In this document: positions 7,201 to 8,863 of the stretch, one piece after another
Position numbering within the stretch: the first letter of the stretch is position 1
Layout: every line of letters starts with the position of its first letter
NCBI GenBank assembly: GCA_029065305.1
Contig: JAIEIQ010000334.1
Location: forward strand, 1-8,863
DNA length: 8,863 nucleotides
Reading direction: 5' to 3'
DNA from: Oscillospiraceae bacterium
GTDB lineage: Bacteria > Bacillota > Clostridia > Oscillospirales > Oscillospiraceae
The notes under the pieces: generated by a model
Database searches by the model: none
The model's input: the letters and a program-made list of their open reading frames with translations, nothing else
What the model was told of the DNA's origin: nothing
Program-made: the position numbers and the translations under genes

Positions 7201-8044
7201 GCTGGCGCGGACCCTGCCGGAGGAGGGCGGGGAGACGCTGTCCATCACCCTCCGCGACGAACAGTATCTGGCCCGCGCCGCCGTCTACGGCGAGGGGGAG
7301 GAGCCCCTGGCGGAGCTGCTCTTCGCCCCAGAGGAGGCCGGAAAGACCTATGTTCTCCGTCTGGGCTTCGACGGGCCGGAGGAGCTGCCGGAGCATCTGT
7401 ACGTCACGGCGTCGGACTACGCGGCCAATACCGTCGGGCTGGACTTCAACCTGGGGGCCCTGGCCCGGGGGGAGTCGCCGGAGCCCTCCGTCTGTCCGGC
7501 GGCGATGCTCACCGACGTGGCGGCGGGGGCTTGGTATCACGAGGCTGTGGACTACGTGTGCGGCCGGGGGCTGATGGAGGCGGAGGAGGGCTTCGTCTTC
7601 CGCCCCCGGGAGAACGCCAGCCGGGCGGAGCTGCTGGACGCCCTCTACCGCGCGGCGGGGAGCCCCCGGCCCGGCGGCGGGAAGCTGCCCTTCCGGGATG
7701 TGCCGGTGGGGGCCTGGTACCGGGACGCGGTGCGCTGGGCCTATGAGCTGGGGATTGCCGGCGGGTTTGACGGGGAGACCTTCGGAGCCCTTGCCCCGCT
7801 GACCCGGCAGCAGCTGGCGGTAATTCTATACCGGTGCGCCTCCCTGGGGACAGAGCTGGAGGCGGCGGGGGACCTCTCCGCCTTCTCCGACGGGGAGGCG
7901 GTGGCCTCCTGGGCCCGGGAGGCCGTAGCCTGGGCCGTAGGGGAAGGTATTCTCTCCGGCGACGCCAGCGGGCGGCTGAACCCCGAGGGCTACGCCGCCC
8001 GGAGTGAAACCGCCGCGATCCTCATGCGGTATCTGGAGAACTGA
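4289..8044 (+). CDS. Secreted, SLH-anchored subtilisin-family (S8) serine protease, lactocepin/C5a-peptidase-like
   Basis: This is a surface endopeptidase, probably cutting extracellular proteins or peptides; its substrate cannot be read from sequence. In order there is a signal peptide (1-26, hydrophobic core 7-20, likely cut after VRA), an I9-like propeptide (about 36-98), and an S8 catalytic domain (about 128-605). The catalytic residues are Asp138 (VLDDS), His201 (DHGTHVS), the oxyanion Asn305 (AAGNSG) and Ser538 (GTSMASP). A PA domain (about 385-480) is inserted between the Asn and Ser motifs, as in C5a peptidases and lactocepins. Fn3-like regions follow: about 610-740; one near 870-945 with a WDGTGRDGEPLPEG turn; another about 945-1055 ending VTASDYAANT. 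Three SLH modules at about 1072-1124, 1133-1183 and 1195-1251 should bind secondary wall polymer. A Shine-Dalgarno AGAGGAGGA lies 8 bases before the ATG. The Asp motif lacks the usual DTG/DSG. The gene is monocistronic and divergent from gdpP. Confidence 0.93.
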   Translation: MNNIRRFFALLLALGLAGALCPPVRAAEAPAGDGPVRAVVVFEADAAAGDLTALLSALPGTETLWSYGALFSGAAIEAPENVLRALEETAGIAGVGRSRSHTRSAAIHDPLTATNSLPVMGAQSTEYSGDGVVIAVLDDSLRVSHEVFGDYGLTEHPALSRQDISAFTAGGGARGRYISAKLPFVYDYAGRDADVSAQEDHGTHVSALAAGYAPGEDEAPVFTGAAPAAQLVFMKVFTDGKDSRADDAVILRAMEDAYQLGADIINLSLGTDNGFTEDEILEEVYGDIFRRLEEDGVLVFCAAGNSGTVVTEKAAGVPLPSSGYADYGSASSPGTYQGAVSVAAADAMVRQSTGGILAGGQRWAFVDGDPDEGMSVPSLETLADKELRFVPVGGVGTAADYEGLDVTGAVALVERGEITFTEKARNAAAAGAAACLVYNNVSGGVIPSVEDLPIPCAIVSRAAGAALLELAEQGENTLMVREDAYIETLHETPAIYEYSAWGTTSDLRLVPALTAPGGSVLSAGAEDDDAYLQLSGTSMASPNAAGIAAGVLQALRERRPELTRAQQGRLALDLLASTAEIILDENELPLSPRRQGAGLVNQDAALSAGAVIENPLLELGESGDGSFTAVLQIQNLTDQPLELTVDAQVLTDAWTEENGRTYSALTALDITDRVEISGDKTVKLPAGGSGEASVTLKVRPEALEELGEIFPNGFFTEGYIHLRGEETGPLHAAFLGFCGDWKAAPILEPVTNREVLDFLAETGGEGDWREELPIDLGANLVYITGGEDGFDPESALLLGENAWGYTPWGDRRGAISTENPDSLYSGGSLFVVEPVLLRNAAHLIMLVRREADGEICAVDDTPWLPRAGMVNGEAASSGLFLWDGTGRDGEPLPEGTTVQVEFYAWLDSDTEMEAAYAAHGERDYAWLTAEDYGDRLEWSFPVTIDGTAPTVLAGLDDPAAGDAWSGAEAAELARTLPEEGGETLSITLRDEQYLARAAVYGEGEEPLAELLFAPEEAGKTYVLRLGFDGPEELPEHLYVTASDYAANTVGLDFNLGALARGESPEPSVCPAAMLTDVAAGAWYHEAVDYVCGRGLMEAEEGFVFRPRENASRAELLDALYRAAGSPRPGGGKLPFRDVPVGAWYRDAVRWAYELGIAGGFDGETFGALAPLTRQQLAVILYRCASLGTELEAAGDLSAFSDGEAVASWAREAVAWAVGEGILSGDASGRLNPEGYAARSETAAILMRYLEN

Positions 8045-8066
8045 ATTCTGACTTCAAAAGCAATAT

Positions 8067-8101
8067 GTTTGCCGCAGAAATAAGCAAACCCGAACGGCAA
8101 A
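8067..8101. repeat. Overlapping alternative inverted repeats downstream of the protease gene
   Basis: GTTTGC (8067-8072) can pair with GCAAAC (8084-8089) over an 11-nt loop. TTTGCCG (8068-8074) can instead pair with CGGCAAA (8095-8101) over a 20-nt loop. The two folds exclude each other because they share the left arm. Neither is followed by a U tract on the plus strand. They begin 22 bases after the protease stop and may help end or protect that mRNA, but no function can be assigned. Confidence 0.35.
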
Positions 8102-8235
8102 AAGGCCCCCGGAGAGCGCCTATCTCTCCAGGGGTCTGCCTCTGTTTGTGTACGCCATTGTGCGGCTCAGGACTGGGAAACCGATACACTAAGCCAACCC
8201 GAAGCCTAGCGCAGTGGGTTCGATTTGGAAAGAAG
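8098..8235 (-). ncRNA. Candidate free-standing small RNA, about 138 nt, no family recognised
   Basis: The limits are inferred from a promoter-like pair (-10 at 8242-8247) and a hairpin plus U5 terminator ending near 8098. Reading the minus strand, stem I pairs AACCC with GGGTT (8216-8220 with 8196-8200, 15-nt loop). Stem II starts at the next base and pairs GGCTTAG with CTGAGCC (8189-8195 with 8164-8170, 18-nt loop). An unpaired linker (8138-8163) and the terminator stem follow. In stem II and in the terminator core the single non-Watson-Crick pair is G.U on this strand but CxA on the plus strand, which favours a minus-strand RNA. I see no good coding potential, only a 12-codon ATG frame without a Shine-Dalgarno. 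It does not match 6S, SRP, tmRNA or RNase P signatures that I know. This is inference, without expression or conservation data. Confidence 0.35.
8099..8137 (-). terminator. Intrinsic terminator, minus-strand orientation
   Basis: The minus-strand core CCCCTGGAGAG pairs with CTCTCCGGGGG (8124-8134 with 8106-8116, one U.G pair, 7-nt loop). An outer A-U and G-C with one AxC mismatch extend it to 14 positions, and five U residues follow (8099-8103). On the plus strand the same hairpin has a CxA mismatch and is followed by TGCCTCTGTTTG, a poor U tract. It therefore points leftward best, although no minus-strand protein gene lies to its right within the window. It may also act weakly on the protease mRNA. 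Confidence 0.6.
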
Positions 8236-8241
8236 GTCTCC

Positions 8242-8269
8242 ATCATATTCTCATCGATCCACTTATCAA
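8242..8269 (-). promoter_or_regulatory. Sigma-A-like promoter on the minus strand for the candidate small RNA
   Basis: On the minus strand TTGATA (-35, 8264-8269, five of six consensus bases) and TATGAT (-10, 8242-8247, five of six) are 16 bp apart. The start site would be near 8235. It faces leftward into the structured spacer and its terminator. The region is AT-rich, so chance matches are possible, but its position relative to a minus-strand terminator is supportive. Confidence 0.45.
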
Positions 8270-8290
8270 ACAGAGAAGATCTTCCGATAT
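8264..8290 (+). promoter_or_regulatory. Possible sigma-D/FliA-type promoter for the chemotaxis receptor
   Basis: CCGATAT (8284-8290) matches the -10 core known for the flagellar/chemotaxis sigma factor (GCCGATAT). A weak -35 in the TATCAAA stretch (8264-8270) lies 13-16 bp upstream, depending on alignment; the CAAA reading is slightly too close and the TATC reading matches only two of four bases. The leader to the ATG would be about 45 nt. Chemotaxis receptor genes are classic targets of this sigma factor, which supports the reading, but the -35 is poor. Confidence 0.4.
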
Positions 8291-8342
8291 ATTCTAATAG
8301 TTATCAACAGCAGATAATGAAGTGTAAGAGGAGATCGCAAAG

Positions 8343-8863
8343 ATGATCCACTACATAAAAAATTTAAAGATCAGACTGAAACTTTATATCCTCATAGGGG
8401 TTGCGCTGCTGGGGATGCTCATTATCAGCGGGATGTCATTTTTTCTCATGGGTCGGATGAACGACATGACGAGCGACATTGCAACGAGCTGGCTTCCCAG
8501 CGTTGACGTCGCAAGGGAACTGAGCGCTACCGTTTCTAATATCCGGCTGAATGAGCTGGAGTACCTTACCGCAGACTCCGATAACAAAAAAGAGATAAGC
8601 CTTCAGTACCTCCAGGATGGAAACGATACCATGGATACCCTTTTGACCGCATATGGGGATATGATCGATGAGGAAGAACGAAATTTCTATGACAACGCAA
8701 ACAATCTCTGGACACAGTATCAGGCGGCGCAAGAAGAAATGATGGCTTTTGCCAAACAGGGCCGCTCCGAGAGCGCTCGCGCGATTCTGGACGGAGAATG
8801 TGAGGCGCTTTTCAACTCTTTGAACAGCGCTTTTGATGATATTATCGACTACAATACAAAGGG
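8343..8863 (+). CDS. Methyl-accepting chemotaxis protein, N-terminal part (runs off the right edge)
   Basis: This is a transmembrane receptor that would sense a ligand outside the cell and pass the signal through HAMP and coiled-coil domains to CheA/CheW. Only 173 codons are present. A short basic cytoplasmic start (residues 1-13) is followed by a membrane helix (14-36). An extracellular four-helix-bundle domain of the 4HB_MCP type comes next, with the typical NxW-LPSV-like element SWLPSV (49-54), then RELSATVSNIR and NELEYL. The second membrane helix, HAMP and methyl-accepting signalling domain would lie beyond the window, so a related 4HB-bearing sensor (for example a diguanylate cyclase) is not excluded. 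The Shine-Dalgarno AAGAGGAG (8326-8333) lies 9 bases before the ATG. Base composition is near 50% GC against about 70% in the neighbouring genes, and codons such as AAA, ATA, AAT and TTT are frequent, unlike its neighbours. Confidence 0.85.
   Translation, partial: MIHYIKNLKIRLKLYILIGVALLGMLIISGMSFFLMGRMNDMTSDIATSWLPSVDVARELSATVSNIRLNELEYLTADSDNKKEISLQYLQDGNDTMDTLLTAYGDMIDEEERNFYDNANNLWTQYQAAQEEMMAFAKQGRSESARAILDGECEALFNSLNSAFDDIIDYNTK

Noticed and set aside
4250..7540. A 1096-codon open frame on the minus strand, antisense to the protease gene
   Set aside because: It is a GC-rich shadow: its product is dominated by Gly, Arg, Pro, Gln and Val with no domain, while the plus-strand frame has a signal peptide, full S8 catalytic motifs and SLH modules.
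8120..8158. A 12-codon ATG frame on the minus strand inside the candidate small RNA
   Set aside because: There is no Shine-Dalgarno and no resemblance to a known leader peptide, and frames this short arise by chance.
8215..8228. GGGTTCGATTTGG, resembling a tRNA T-loop
   Set aside because: There is no 5-bp T-stem around the TTCGATT loop, no acceptor stem and no anticodon arm at the right distance.
8158..8240. Possible c-di-GMP or cobalamin riboswitch in front of the receptor gene
   Set aside because: The conserved cores of those classes are not present on either strand, and the stems fold better on the strand opposite to the gene.
8022..8246. A 74-codon minus-strand open frame overlapping the end of the protease gene
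   Set aside because: Its start lies within the promoter-like -10 box, it crosses the terminator hairpin and enters the protease coding region, and the product has no recognisable features.
8301..8309. TTATCAACA, one mismatch from a DnaA box
   Set aside because: It is single and imperfect, in an AT-rich spacer with no cluster of boxes and no dnaA or dnaN nearby.
8065..8346. A 93-codon plus-strand open frame in the spacer before the receptor gene
   Set aside because: No Shine-Dalgarno was seen. It runs through the strong hairpin and the promoter-like elements, its product has no domain, and it overlaps the receptor start.

Overview
The window looks like a chromosomal segment of a GC-rich Bacillota, most likely an Oscillospiraceae-type gut Clostridium (Flavonifractor, Pseudoflavonifractor or Lawsonibacter are my guesses, from composition and gene style only). 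Positions 1-8044 are very GC-rich, about 70% by eye and higher in places. The last ~600 bases fall to about 35-40% in the intergenic part and about 50% in the final gene.

Left half (1-4107, minus strand): a compact housekeeping cluster transcribed right to left. It runs gdpP (membrane c-di-AMP phosphodiesterase), rplI (ribosomal protein L9), dnaB (replicative helicase), tilS (tRNA-Ile lysidine synthase, cut by the window edge). The order gdpP-rplI-replicative helicase is the one known from Bacillus subtilis (yybT-rplI-dnaC). Gaps are about 50 bp, and tilS overlaps the end of dnaB by 11 bp, so the four genes probably form one operon. A good extended -10 promoter sits in front of gdpP.

Right half (4289-8044, plus strand): one large gene, divergent from gdpP, encodes a 1251-residue secreted subtilisin-family protease. 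It has a signal peptide, an I9-like propeptide, an S8 catalytic domain interrupted by a PA domain, Fn3-like domains and three C-terminal SLH modules. This is a lactocepin/C5a-peptidase-like layout with a non-covalent cell-wall anchor. It has its own extended -10 promoter.

Right end (8045-8863): a 298-bp AT-richer spacer leads to a plus-strand methyl-accepting chemotaxis receptor cut by the window end. The spacer carries the least explained signal here. On the minus strand there is a promoter-like pair, two adjacent stems, and a strong hairpin followed by five U residues. Together they outline a possible ~138-nt free-standing small RNA. The two longest stems fold better on the minus than the plus strand (G.U where the other strand has CxA). 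A sigma-D/FliA-like -10 box facing the receptor overlaps the same promoter zone. No known system is claimed for the small RNA.
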